A stretch of DNA of 32,262 nt. Origin: JAUXEH01 sp965602945 (GTDB lineage Bacteria > Acidobacteriota > Aminicenantia > Aminicenantales > Aminicenantaceae). Position numbers and translations under genes: made by a program. This document shows positions 24,747-32,067 of the stretch, piece by piece. Below the pieces are notes generated by a model. That model did not search any database. It saw nothing but the letters and a program-made list of their open reading frames with translations, and was not told the origin of the DNA. The number at the start of each line of letters is the position of its first letter. The stretch's first letter is position 1. Where the stretch lies: the NCBI GenBank assembly GCA_965602945.1, contig CBFDBC010000012.1, forward strand, positions 1 through 32,262, read 5' to 3'.

Positions 24747-25502
24747 TCAAAAGGTGAAGGCAGCGCCTACCGTCAGATAATCCACCCAGGCGAAGTTGTA
24801 TACCTGGTCCACATCGGCGCCGCCTTCGAGAAGCCGGTAGCCGGCCCGCAGCGTTAATCTTTGGGAGGGCCGGAAAAGGACGGCCAGCAATACATCCTCG
24901 GCCCGTCCCTGTCCGCCCGGCGCAGCGGCCGCATCTCCCTCCAGCAGCAGGCCCCAGCGATCAGTGACGTCCCATCGGACAAGGAAGTTTATCAAGGGAA
25001 CAAAACCGAAATCGGTCGTTTCCGATGAAGCGCCTCCCCCTGAAAGGGAGATGGCGGCGTCTCGGATCTTGGCCGTAAGGCCCAGGCCCAGGGTCCATTT
25101 TTCCGAGCGGACCAGGTCATACCGATAGGTCAAGCGCCAGGAGTTGAATTTATAGTTGGCATCCAGCGAAGTCCCGGACGGATAGTCTTCCCCGGCGAAA
25201 TGTATGTCCTTATCGGATCGCCCGCCGGCCTTGATGGTGAGAGGGGCTGCGAAAAGCACTATGTGGTGCCGCCTTCCGAGCGTGATCCCCAGCCGGGCCC
25301 TTAAGGCAAGGGCCGGGTCAGCATCCAGGTCATCGGTCAAAGAAAACAGAGTTCCCGTCGCATTGGGTACACGGACGTCGTTCGAGCGGGCGAAGGCAGC
25401 CCCTGTTTCGAGGTCCAGGAACCACTGCCCGGACAACGGGATCGCGGTCAAGGTTGAAATGCTCAGGATTAGGCAGAGAAAATGCAGGCTCATTTTCTTC
25501 AT
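24747..25502 (-). CDS. Outer-membrane beta-barrel protein, unknown function
   Basis: 251 aa. The start at 25502 is chosen from a much longer open frame because GGAGG precedes it and it begins a signal peptide (core HFLCLILSISTLTAIPLSG). The mature part alternates hydrophobic and polar residues in strands ending in aromatic residues (for example WRLTYRYDLV, WTLGLGLTAKI, RLTLRAGYRLLEGG) and ends in AAFTF, with the terminal Phe typical of BAM-inserted barrels. It resembles small OmpW- or outer-membrane-channel-like barrels of 8-12 strands, without a recognisable family. A strong promoter sits just upstream, and the NAD(P)-binding gene follows in the same unit. Confidence 0.8.
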   Translation of the reverse strand: MKKMSLHFLCLILSISTLTAIPLSGQWFLDLETGAAFARSNDVRVPNATGTLFSLTDDLDADPALALRARLGITLGRRHHIVLFAAPLTIKAGGRSDKDIHFAGEDYPSGTSLDANYKFNSWRLTYRYDLVRSEKWTLGLGLTAKIRDAAISLSGGGASSETTDFGFVPLINFLVRWDVTDRWGLLLEGDAAAAPGGQGRAEDVLLAVLFRPSQRLTLRAGYRLLEGGADVDQVYNFAWVDYLTVGAAFTF

Positions 25503-25521
25503 GGATAACCTCCGTGAACCC

Positions 25522-25550
25522 AGTATAACACGCGATACATGGCCTGTCAT
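25522..25550 (-). promoter_or_regulatory. Sigma-70-type promoter for the beta-barrel gene
   Basis: On the leftward strand ATGACA (plus 25545-25550) and TATACT (plus 25522-25527) are five-of-six matches separated by 17 bases. The expected start near 25515 leaves a leader of about 13 nt that just includes GGAGG at plus 25509-25513. Confidence 0.65.
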
Positions 25551-25553
25551 TGC

Positions 25554-25573
25554 GCTTGGCCCAACGACCAAGC
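25554..25573. repeat. Inverted repeat next to the beta-barrel promoter
   Basis: GCTTGG and CCAAGC form a 6-bp inverted repeat around CCCAACGA, three bases upstream of the -35 hexamer. It could be an operator or a stem; no T-run follows on either side. Confidence 0.4.
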
Positions 25574-25660
25574 AAACACATGGGATTGCTCCTCCCTGGT
25601 TAGCAAAGACGGGAGGGTACTTCCGCTTATCGCAGTGAACAGGAGCTGCTTTGAATATGT

Positions 25661-25692
25661 CGCAAAGACACGGAGGAATACACAGAAAGGAA
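25661..25692. repeat. Short-period purine-rich imperfect repeat
   Basis: The stretch reads as imperfect copies of an ACACRGARG-like unit (GACACGGAGG, ACACAGAAAGG, then TCAGAGG) in the gap between the nuoN stop and the beta-barrel promoter. Similar GACACGGAG-type strings are scattered in intergenic regions of many environmental bacteria. I see no coding potential. Confidence 0.35.
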
Positions 25693-25693
25693 A

Positions 25694-27127
25694 TCAGAGG
25701 ATGGGTAGCGAGGCCACTGCCTGTTTGATGATGATCAGGACATTGCCTGGAAACAGGCCCAGCTGGAGCACGCCGTACAGGCAGAGGAAGAGGACCAGAA
25801 ACAGGGCCGGATTGTAGGCTTCGATCTCTATGTCGTGGGACGCCGGACTCATGTACATGTAGACCACGATGCGCAGGTAGTAATAGACCGAGACCAGGCT
25901 GGCCAGGACACCGATGATCACGATCGCGATCATTCCCTCGCTCACGGCTGAGGAGAAGATATAGAATTTCGCCAGGAATCCACCGGTGGGAGGGAAACCT
26001 GCCAGCGAGAACAGGAAGACGGACAGCGTGGCACCGATCCAGGGATAGCGGAAGCCGATGCCTTTGAAGTCTTCCAGGTCCACGTATTCCGTGCCCTTTT
26101 TGGTGAGGGCGGTGACCGCCGCGAAGGCGCCGATGTTCATAAAAAGATAAACGAGGAGATAGAAAACCAATCCACCGTTGTCCCTGGCCAGGAGGGCTAC
26201 CAGCAGATAGCCGGCGTGGGCGATGCTGGAATAGGCCAGTATGCGCTTGATGTTGCGCTGCCGCAGGGCGACCAGGTTTCCAATAACCATGGTCAGGACG
26301 GCGATGACCCAAAGGGATGAGGAAACGACCTGGGAGTTCAACGCATCCGACCAGTAGAGGTGGAACAGCCGGATCAGGACGGCGAATCCAACCGCTTTGG
26401 GGCCCACCGAAAAGAAGGCCGTGATCGGGGTGGGGGAACCCTCGTATACATCCGGTGTCCACATGTGGAAGGGAACCACTGCGATCTTGAATCCGAAGCC
26501 GATGATCACGAGCCCGAGTCCCGCCAGGCCCATCCCCAGGCTGTTGTTCGCGCGCAGGAAACCGACGACGGTGGATATATCGAGAGAATGGGCGGCCCCA
26601 TAGAGAAAGGCCAGGCCGAATACCAGGAACGCGGATGCAAAGCTGCCCAGCAGGAAGTATTTGACCGCAGCTTCCGTGGATCGTTCGTCACCCCGCTTGA
26701 GCCCCGCCAGTGCATAGCTCGACATGGAGAGTACTTCGAGCCCCAGGAATATGATCAGGAGGTCCGAAGAGGAAACCATGATCATCATCCCGGAGAGGGC
26801 GAAGAGGAGCAGGGCGTAGTATTCCCCGTAATTGGCGCTCTGCTGCCGAAGGTATTTCATGGAGATCAGGGTCACGAACAGGGTTGCCAGCGTGAGGATC
26901 AGGCACAGCAGCAGGGCCAGGTTGTCCAACTGAAGGTTGCCGTCGAAATAGGTGTACCCACGGTTCCAGACCCGGATGCATTCCCTCCCGGCGTTCAGCA
27001 GAAAGAGCATGGAGACGAACGCCAGATAGTCACGGTTCTCCCGTTTGAGGAAGACTTCCAGGAGGAGAACGACCAGGGCGCCCACGACGACGCTCAGAAG
27101 GGGATACAGGGCCGTGAACGTATTCAT
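25694..27127 (-). CDS. nuoN: NADH-quinone oxidoreductase subunit N
   Basis: 477 aa, the usual length. About 14 TM helices of the antiporter-like fold. The conserved discontinuous-helix region reads PFHMWTPDVYEGSPTPITAFFSVGPKAVGF, with its central lysine in GPKAVGF. The loop LKRGDERSTEAAVKYFLLGSFASAFLVFG is characteristic of NuoN. It is one of three proton-pumping antiporter-like subunits in the membrane arm of complex I. The ATG overlaps the nuoM stop (ATGA at 27124-27127), so translation is coupled. It is the last gene of the leftward operon; no terminator hairpin with a T-run is visible beyond it. Confidence 0.97.
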   Translation of the reverse strand: MNTFTALYPLLSVVVGALVVLLLEVFLKRENRDYLAFVSMLFLLNAGRECIRVWNRGYTYFDGNLQLDNLALLLCLILTLATLFVTLISMKYLRQQSANYGEYYALLLFALSGMMIMVSSSDLLIIFLGLEVLSMSSYALAGLKRGDERSTEAAVKYFLLGSFASAFLVFGLAFLYGAAHSLDISTVVGFLRANNSLGMGLAGLGLVIIGFGFKIAVVPFHMWTPDVYEGSPTPITAFFSVGPKAVGFAVLIRLFHLYWSDALNSQVVSSSLWVIAVLTMVIGNLVALRQRNIKRILAYSSIAHAGYLLVALLARDNGGLVFYLLVYLFMNIGAFAAVTALTKKGTEYVDLEDFKGIGFRYPWIGATLSVFLFSLAGFPPTGGFLAKFYIFSSAVSEGMIAIVIIGVLASLVSVYYYLRIVVYMYMSPASHDIEIEAYNPALFLVLFLCLYGVLQLGLFPGNVLIIIKQAVASLPIL

Positions 27128-28704
27128 CGAGAGTTGACTTCCTTTTGAATTTGAGAATCCCGGGAGGGACGGTTTCCTGTCCGGACTCCGAGGACATAAT
27201 GGTTATCCGGGGCCCGCGAAAAATAGGTCTCCCGGTTCTTGACCTGGTTGATCAGATGCTGGACCGAGGTATCCATCTTCCTGAGGAATGTGCCGGGATA
27301 GAGCCCCATCCAGAACATCAGGATCACGATGGGCACGAATACCACGATCTCCCGCAGGCTCAGGTCCTTGAAGGAGAGGATCTTTTCGTTGGTGATGGGT
27401 CCCTGCATCACGCGCTGGAACATCCAGAGCAGGTAACCCGCCGCCAGGATGATGGTGGTGATGCCCAGGATAGCCCAGACCGTGTTCGCCTTGAAGATCC
27501 CGAACAGGCAGAGCACCTCGCCCACGAATCCGTTCAATCCGGGTAGGCCCACCGAGGAAAGCAGGGCGATGAGGAAAAAGGCCGAAAACACCGGCATCTG
27601 TTTACTGACACCCCCGTAATCCTTGATCATCCGGGTGTGGGCTCGTTCGTACAGGACCCCCACGCAGAGGAACAGAGCCCCTGTGCTGAGCCCGTGGTTG
27701 AGCATCTGGTAGATGGCACCCTGGAGCCCCTCGACATTGAGGGCGAACACGGCAAGCATGATGAGGCCCATGTGGCTGACACTGGAATAGGCCACCAGGG
27801 ATTTTACATCCTTCTGGATGAGGGCCATAAGCGCGCCGTATATGATCCCGATGATACACAAAACCGCGAGGAGTGGGACAAATTTCTCCACCGCATCCGG
27901 GAAGAGGGGCAGCGCCAGGCGCAGGAAGCCGTAGGCCCCGAGCTTCAGAAGCACGGCCGCCAGGATGACTGACCCGGCCGTAGGGGCCTCGACGTGTGCG
28001 TCCGGAAGCCAGGTGTGGAAGGGGAACATGGGGACCTTGATGGCGAACGCCAGCGCGAAGGCCAGGAACAGCCAGATCTGGATCTCGGGTTTGAGGATGA
28101 GCTTCTGCAGGTCGAAGATGTCAAGGGAATAGACGCCCGTGGCCTGGAAATAAGTGGAATACAGAAAAAATATCGCCACCAGCATGAGCAGGCCGCCGAA
28201 CATGGTGAACAGGACGAACTTCATGGTGGCGTAGACACGCCGTTTGCCGCCCCAGATCCCTATAAGGAAATACATGGGGATCAGCATGGCCTCCCAGAAC
28301 ACGTAGAACAGGAACATGTTCAGGGAGACGAACACCCCCAGGATTCCGGTCTGGAGGACCAGCATAAAGATGTGATACTCCTTGACCTTGTCCTGTATGT
28401 AATTCCAGGAAGAGAGGATGGCGATGGGGAACAGGAAGGTTGTGAGCAGGACCAGCAGCAGGCTGATGCCGTCGATGCCGACATGGTATTGGATGCCGTA
28501 CCCGATCCATTCGGCTTTCTCTACGAACTGAGGGTCCGCGGTCCCGGAGTCGAACTGGAAGTACAGGGTGAGTGATATGATGAACGTGATGATGGTGAGA
28601 AGAAGAGCGAAGATGCGGAACAGGTTCTTCTGCTCTTTGGGAATGAAAATGAACAGCAGGGCTCCGGCCAGGGGCAAAAAAGTGACAAAACTGAGTATTG
28701 GCAT
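27124..28704 (-). CDS. nuoM: NADH-quinone oxidoreductase subunit M
   Basis: 526 aa. The ATG at 28704 is preferred over the in-frame TTG six bases upstream because AAAGG is then correctly spaced. The antiporter-like signature is FHTWLPDAHVEAPTAGSVILAAVLLKLGAYG, with the lysine of LLKLG in the proton path; KDVKSLVAYSSVSHMGL is the second broken-helix segment. It forms the middle pump of the complex I membrane arm. It starts nine bases after the nuoL stop and overlaps nuoN by four. The C-terminal tail after the last TM (about residues 485-526) is polar (TSVQHLINQVKNRE) and slightly longer than in many homologues. Confidence 0.97.
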   Translation of the reverse strand: MPILSFVTFLPLAGALLFIFIPKEQKNLFRIFALLLTIITFIISLTLYFQFDSGTADPQFVEKAEWIGYGIQYHVGIDGISLLLVLLTTFLFPIAILSSWNYIQDKVKEYHIFMLVLQTGILGVFVSLNMFLFYVFWEAMLIPMYFLIGIWGGKRRVYATMKFVLFTMFGGLLMLVAIFFLYSTYFQATGVYSLDIFDLQKLILKPEIQIWLFLAFALAFAIKVPMFPFHTWLPDAHVEAPTAGSVILAAVLLKLGAYGFLRLALPLFPDAVEKFVPLLAVLCIIGIIYGALMALIQKDVKSLVAYSSVSHMGLIMLAVFALNVEGLQGAIYQMLNHGLSTGALFLCVGVLYERAHTRMIKDYGGVSKQMPVFSAFFLIALLSSVGLPGLNGFVGEVLCLFGIFKANTVWAILGITTIILAAGYLLWMFQRVMQGPITNEKILSFKDLSLREIVVFVPIVILMFWMGLYPGTFLRKMDTSVQHLINQVKNRETYFSRAPDNHYVLGVRTGNRPSRDSQIQKEVNSR

Positions 28705-28713
28705 CTTCAACCT

Positions 28714-30615
28714 TTAAAACACGAAATACCCTATGAGGATCATGGCCCCCAGCAGAAAAACCAGCGCATAGTCTTTGATGAGGCCTGACTGCAGGAAGCT
28801 GAAAAGTCTGCCCAGGGAATTCATGGTCTTTGCAGATCCGTTCAACGTCCCGTCGATGACTTTCAGGTCGAAGTTCTTATATACGAGTTCCGACCCTTTT
28901 ATCATGGGATTCAAGATAGCGGCGTTGTAGATCTCGTCCATGTAGTACTTGTTGAACAACAGTTTGTATAGCCAGGGAAACCTTGCGACCAGGTTGTGGG
29001 GGATCGCCGGTTTCTTAAGGTAGAAAACATAGGCGATGAAGATCCCGAAAAGGGCCACGGCCACGGAAGCCAGGATGAGCATCCATTCGCTGCCCAGGCT
29101 CAGGTGTGCCTCATGGCCGCCGTGAATGACGGGCTCCAGGAAACGGTCGAAAAGGTTGACGTCTTTACCCAGCACCACGGGCAGCCCCACATACCCTGCC
29201 ACGATGGAGAAAAAAGCCAGGATGGCCAGCGGGACGGTCATCAATTTCGGGGACTCGTGCAGGTGGGCCTTGGCCTCGGGTTCCAGGCGTTCGTCGCCGA
29301 AGAAGGTCAGGAAGACCAGACGGAACATGTAGAAGGCGGTCATCACAGCGCCCATGAGGCCCAGGGCCCAGACCAGATACTGCCCGTTGGCGAAGGCGCT
29401 GGTCAGGATGGCGTCCTTGGAGAAGAAACCCGAGAAAAAGGGAACGCCGGCGATGGCGATGGTCGCGATCAGGAACGTCGGGTAGGTGAGGGGGAGGTAT
29501 TTCCTGAGGCCTCCCATCTTGCGTATGTCAAGTTCTCCGGACAGGGCGTGCATGACACTCCCGGCTCCGAGGAACAGCAGGCTCTTGAAGAAGGCATGGG
29601 TGTAGAGGTGGAAGACGGCCGCTGAATAGGCCCCGACTCCCAGCCCAATGAACATGTAGCCCAGCTGGGAGATGGTGGAATACGCCAACACCCGCTTGAT
29701 GTCGTTCTGGGTGAGGGCCATGCTGGCTGCATACACCGCGGTCAGGGCTCCCACGATCGCGACGACCTGAAGAGCCGCGGGTGCCAGTGAGTAGAGGAGG
29801 TTCATGCGGGCGACCATGTAGACGCCCGCCGTCACCATGGTGGCCGCGTGGATCAATGCGCTCACCGGGGTCGGGCCTTCCATGGCGTCGGGAAGCCACA
29901 CATAGAGGGGGATCTGGGCGGATTTTCCGGCCGCACCCACGAACAGCAGGAGCGCGATCACTGTGGCCAGCCCCTGAGTGAAGTCACCCGCTTCCACCGC
30001 ATGGTTCACGGCGGCGAACTCGGCGCTGCCGATGTGGAGGAGGATGAAGAAGATCCCCAGCATGAAGCCCGCGTCACCTATGCGGTTGACGATGAACGCC
30101 TTTTTCCCTGCATTGGCGGCGGAGGGTTTCTCAAACCAGAAGCCGATCAGCAAGTAAGAACAGAGCCCAACGCCTTCCCAGCCCACGAACATAACCACCA
30201 GGTTGGAGGCCATGACCAGCACCAGCATGGCGAAGGTGAACAGGTTCATGTAGGCGAAGAAGCGGGCGAAACTCTTGTCCTCAGACATGTAGCCAGCCGA
30301 GTAGACATGGATAAGGAAACCCACGCCCGAAACCACCAGGCACATGACGGCCGTCAGCTGATCGAACTGCAGAGAAAGGTCGATCTTGAAACTGCCCGAG
30401 TGGATCCAGGCAAAAAGATTCTTGATCAGGCCGTGACCCTCATGGCCGCTTCCCAGCAGGGAGAGGAACGACAGGAAAGACAGGGCGAAGGAGAAGAACA
30501 CCGCCAGGCAGGCCTGGAACGCGATGTATTTCCTGGGAAGCTTACGGCCGAAGAGGATGAGCAGGAGGGAACTCAGCGCGGGAAAAAACGGTATCAACCA
30601 AAACAATTCCGCCAT
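28714..30615 (-). CDS. nuoL: NADH-quinone oxidoreductase subunit L
   Basis: 633 aa. AAGGGG four bases upstream, at the end of nuoK, supplies the ribosome site. Core motifs are LYVWLPDAMEGPTPVSALIHAATMVTAGVYM and ALTQNDIKRVLAYSTISQLGYM. The C-terminal third contains the polar linker and a final TM (YALVFLLGAMILIGYFVF), consistent with the long amphipathic transverse helix that spans NuoM and NuoN in complex I. It is the distal proton-pumping subunit. It starts one base after the nuoK stop codon. The protein is complete and of normal length with no missing signature residue that I can see. Confidence 0.97.
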   Translation of the reverse strand: MAELFWLIPFFPALSSLLLILFGRKLPRKYIAFQACLAVFFSFALSFLSFLSLLGSGHEGHGLIKNLFAWIHSGSFKIDLSLQFDQLTAVMCLVVSGVGFLIHVYSAGYMSEDKSFARFFAYMNLFTFAMLVLVMASNLVVMFVGWEGVGLCSYLLIGFWFEKPSAANAGKKAFIVNRIGDAGFMLGIFFILLHIGSAEFAAVNHAVEAGDFTQGLATVIALLLFVGAAGKSAQIPLYVWLPDAMEGPTPVSALIHAATMVTAGVYMVARMNLLYSLAPAALQVVAIVGALTAVYAASMALTQNDIKRVLAYSTISQLGYMFIGLGVGAYSAAVFHLYTHAFFKSLLFLGAGSVMHALSGELDIRKMGGLRKYLPLTYPTFLIATIAIAGVPFFSGFFSKDAILTSAFANGQYLVWALGLMGAVMTAFYMFRLVFLTFFGDERLEPEAKAHLHESPKLMTVPLAILAFFSIVAGYVGLPVVLGKDVNLFDRFLEPVIHGGHEAHLSLGSEWMLILASVAVALFGIFIAYVFYLKKPAIPHNLVARFPWLYKLLFNKYYMDEIYNAAILNPMIKGSELVYKNFDLKVIDGTLNGSAKTMNSLGRLFSFLQSGLIKDYALVFLLGAMILIGYFVF

Positions 30616-30616
30616 G

Positions 30617-30919
30617 TTACCCCTTCATTAGGTGAATGTCCTCGGTCTTGATGGATCTGTGCTTGCGGTAGACGAGCAGGATGATGGCCAGACCGATCGC
30701 AGCTTCCGCCGCAGCCACCGTGATCACGAAGAACACGATGAGCTGGCCGTCCAAAGAGCCTGCGCTGTGGGCGAAGGTGATGAAGGCCAGGTTGGCGGCG
30801 TTCAGCATGACTTCCACCGAGAGGAACTGGGTGATGAGGTCTTTCTTGACAAAAAACCCGATGACACCCAGGACGAACAGAATGATGCTGACGATCAGAT
30901 AGTAGGTGGGGGGGATCAT
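30617..30919 (-). CDS. nuoK: NADH-quinone oxidoreductase subunit K
   Basis: 100 aa, the standard length, with three TM helices. The two conserved membrane glutamates are in FLSVEVMLNAANLAF and AAAEAAIGLAI, which transmit protons along the central axis of complex I. The start overlaps the nuoJ stop in ATGA at 30916-30919, and the nuoL start follows one base after its stop. Confidence 0.97.
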   Translation of the reverse strand: MIPPTYYLIVSIILFVLGVIGFFVKKDLITQFLSVEVMLNAANLAFITFAHSAGSLDGQLIVFFVITVAAAEAAIGLAIILLVYRKHRSIKTEDIHLMKG

Positions 30920-31413
30920 TCCGAATCCTTCTTCTTGACCAGGACGATGGCGCCCACCATGGCGGCGATGATCAATACGGAAGTTATCTCGAACGGATAG
31001 AGGTATCTGGTGAACAGCAGGTGTCCGATTTCAGTGGCACCGCCCGTCTGGCCGGAGACCGAAGTTGCCATAGGTGACAGCGCAGCCTTGAGGGCTACCA
31101 GCAGTTCGACCAGCAGCACCGCAGCGAGGATGAAGGCCAGGCCCAGTGTCCACTTCTTCTTTTCCGGAGTCAGTCCTTCCTTGATGTCCACCATCATGAT
31201 CACGAATATGAACAGGACCAGGATGGCGCCGGCGTAGATGATGATCTGGACGACGGCGATGAAAGGGGCATCCAGGAGGGCGAAAAAACCCGCGGTGCAG
31301 GCAAAAGCCAGCACCAGAAAAAGGGCGCTGTAGGCCTGGTTCTTGACGATGATCATTCCCAGGACCGCACCGATACATAGGATGGATAAAAGGATGAATA
31401 GAAATAGGCTCAT
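30916..31413 (-). CDS. nuoJ: NADH-quinone oxidoreductase subunit J
   Basis: 165 aa from the ATG at 31413. An in-frame TTG at 31428 lies within the -10 box of the operon promoter and cannot be the start. Five TM helices; the conserved TM3 segment VVQIIIYAGAILVLFIFVIMMVD, with its pi-bulge Tyr, is present. NuoJ links the quinone-binding region to the antiporter-like subunits. It is the first gene of the leftward nuoJKLMN unit. No nuoA-I genes lie upstream, where a divergent tRNA gene is found instead, so the operon is split. The leader is only about 7-9 nt and has no proper Shine-Dalgarno. Confidence 0.95.
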   Translation of the reverse strand: MSLFLFILLSILCIGAVLGMIIVKNQAYSALFLVLAFACTAGFFALLDAPFIAVVQIIIYAGAILVLFIFVIMMVDIKEGLTPEKKKWTLGLAFILAAVLLVELLVALKAALSPMATSVSGQTGGATEIGHLLFTRYLYPFEITSVLIIAAMVGAIVLVKKKDSE

Positions 31414-31427
31414 TTTTAGAGTTTCCA

Positions 31428-31457
31428 ATTATATTTATTGCTGTTGCACTCTGTCAA
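31428..31457 (-). promoter_or_regulatory. Consensus sigma-70-type promoter for nuoJKLMN
   Basis: On the leftward strand a perfect TTGACA (plus 31452-31457) and a perfect TATAAT (plus 31428-31433) are separated by 18 bases. The expected start near 31420-31422 is only about 7-9 bases before the nuoJ ATG. Confidence 0.8.
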
Positions 31458-31503
31458 GAAATTATTTGAATAAAGCCAAAATTACATGCGATGAAAAGAA
31501 ACT

Positions 31504-31532
31504 TTGACAAATGTTCTGTGGATGGCTATAAT
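31504..31532 (+). promoter_or_regulatory. Perfect consensus promoter for tRNA-fMet
   Basis: TTGACA at 31504-31509 and TATAAT at 31527-31532 are separated by exactly 17 bases. The predicted start falls about 5 bases before the mature tRNA, so only a very short 5' leader needs RNase P cleavage. Confidence 0.9.
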
Positions 31533-31543
31533 TATTTCGGTTC

Positions 31544-31620
<77 letters not shown>

Positions 31621-31767
31621 TCTTTTTACTCGAGAACTCCCGAGAGATTCATAAAACTCCCAACATTTTGTACTTCTGCAAAACTACGCAAAATTCGGCG
31701 ATTCTACGCAATTTTGGTGACAAGGATGGAGCAGACTAAAGAGAAAAGTTAAAAAACGGATTCCTAA

Positions 31768-31806
31768 CCTCAAGTCGTCGGCTCGAGTCGGGTCAGGGGA
31801 CTGGTG
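31768..31806 (+). other. tRNA 3'-half-like fragment, possibly a decayed tRNA or attachment-site remnant
   Basis: AACCTCAAGTCGTCGGCTCG, followed by AGTCGGGTCAGGGGACTGG, resembles the anticodon-3'/variable-loop, T-arm and acceptor part of a tRNA. The T stem does not pair properly (GTCGG against CGGGT), so it is not functional. It lies about 150 bases after tRNA-fMet, at the edge of an A+T-rich stretch. Weak evidence. Confidence 0.25.
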
Positions 31807-31810
31807 GAAG

Positions 31811-32050
31811 TTACTGATCCTCTGGGAGTTCATCGAACTCTTTTCGCTTCTTTTCCATCCACTCTTTCATAGCTTCTGGGTCAATCATGAATTTTTTCAT
31901 CTCTGCCATTGCGCGGATATGTTCCTCGTCGACTTTTTCAGCCATCTCCATGCCATGCTTTTTGCTAAGTTCTGCCATTTCATCAAAAGTTTCGGCTTGA
32001 AACTTTTTGCCGCAGGCACCTCCAAGTTGTTTACAGGTCATTGTCTTCAT
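31811..32050 (-). CDS. Small DUF1059-like protein
   Basis: 79 aa. The first half (MKTMTCKQLGGACGKKF, then TFDEMAELSKKHG) follows the DUF1059 pattern: a Cys pair near the N-terminus (Cys6 and Cys13), an acidic helix and a His about 20 residues later. The second half is a charged, Met-rich helix (ten Met in total; EWMEKKRKEFDELPEDQ at the end), so the protein is small, soluble and probably helical. Function of the family is unknown. It is preceded by an unusually complete Shine-Dalgarno, suggesting strong expression. It sits in an A+T-richer stretch beyond the tRNA, whose composition differs from the nuo region. Confidence 0.8.
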   Translation of the reverse strand: MKTMTCKQLGGACGKKFQAETFDEMAELSKKHGMEMAEKVDEEHIRAMAEMKKFMIDPEAMKEWMEKKRKEFDELPEDQ

Positions 32051-32053
32051 ATA

Positions 32054-32067
32054 TGATCACCTCCTTA
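32054..32067 (-). promoter_or_regulatory. Near-complete Shine-Dalgarno for the DUF1059-like gene
   Basis: On the leftward strand TAAGGAGGTGATCA matches 13 of 14 bases of the complement of the 16S rRNA 3' tail. AGGAGG is nine bases from the ATG. The rest of the sequence to the window end is A+T-rich, and I see no gene in it. Confidence 0.8.

Noticed and set aside
25503..26462. Leftward open frame continuing upstream of the beta-barrel start
   Set aside because: It runs antisense-in-frame across nuoN and yields Arg/Gly/Pro-rich sequence. The barrel has its own signal peptide, ribosome site and promoter at 25502-25550.
31768..31806. Functional second tRNA
   Set aside because: No anticodon arm or 5' half is present, and the T stem does not pair. 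Kept only as a low-confidence fragment.
32054..32067. 16S rRNA 3' end (ATCACCTCCTTA on the plus strand)
   Set aside because: No preceding 16S helix sequence is present. On the other strand it is a correctly spaced ribosome site for a small gene.
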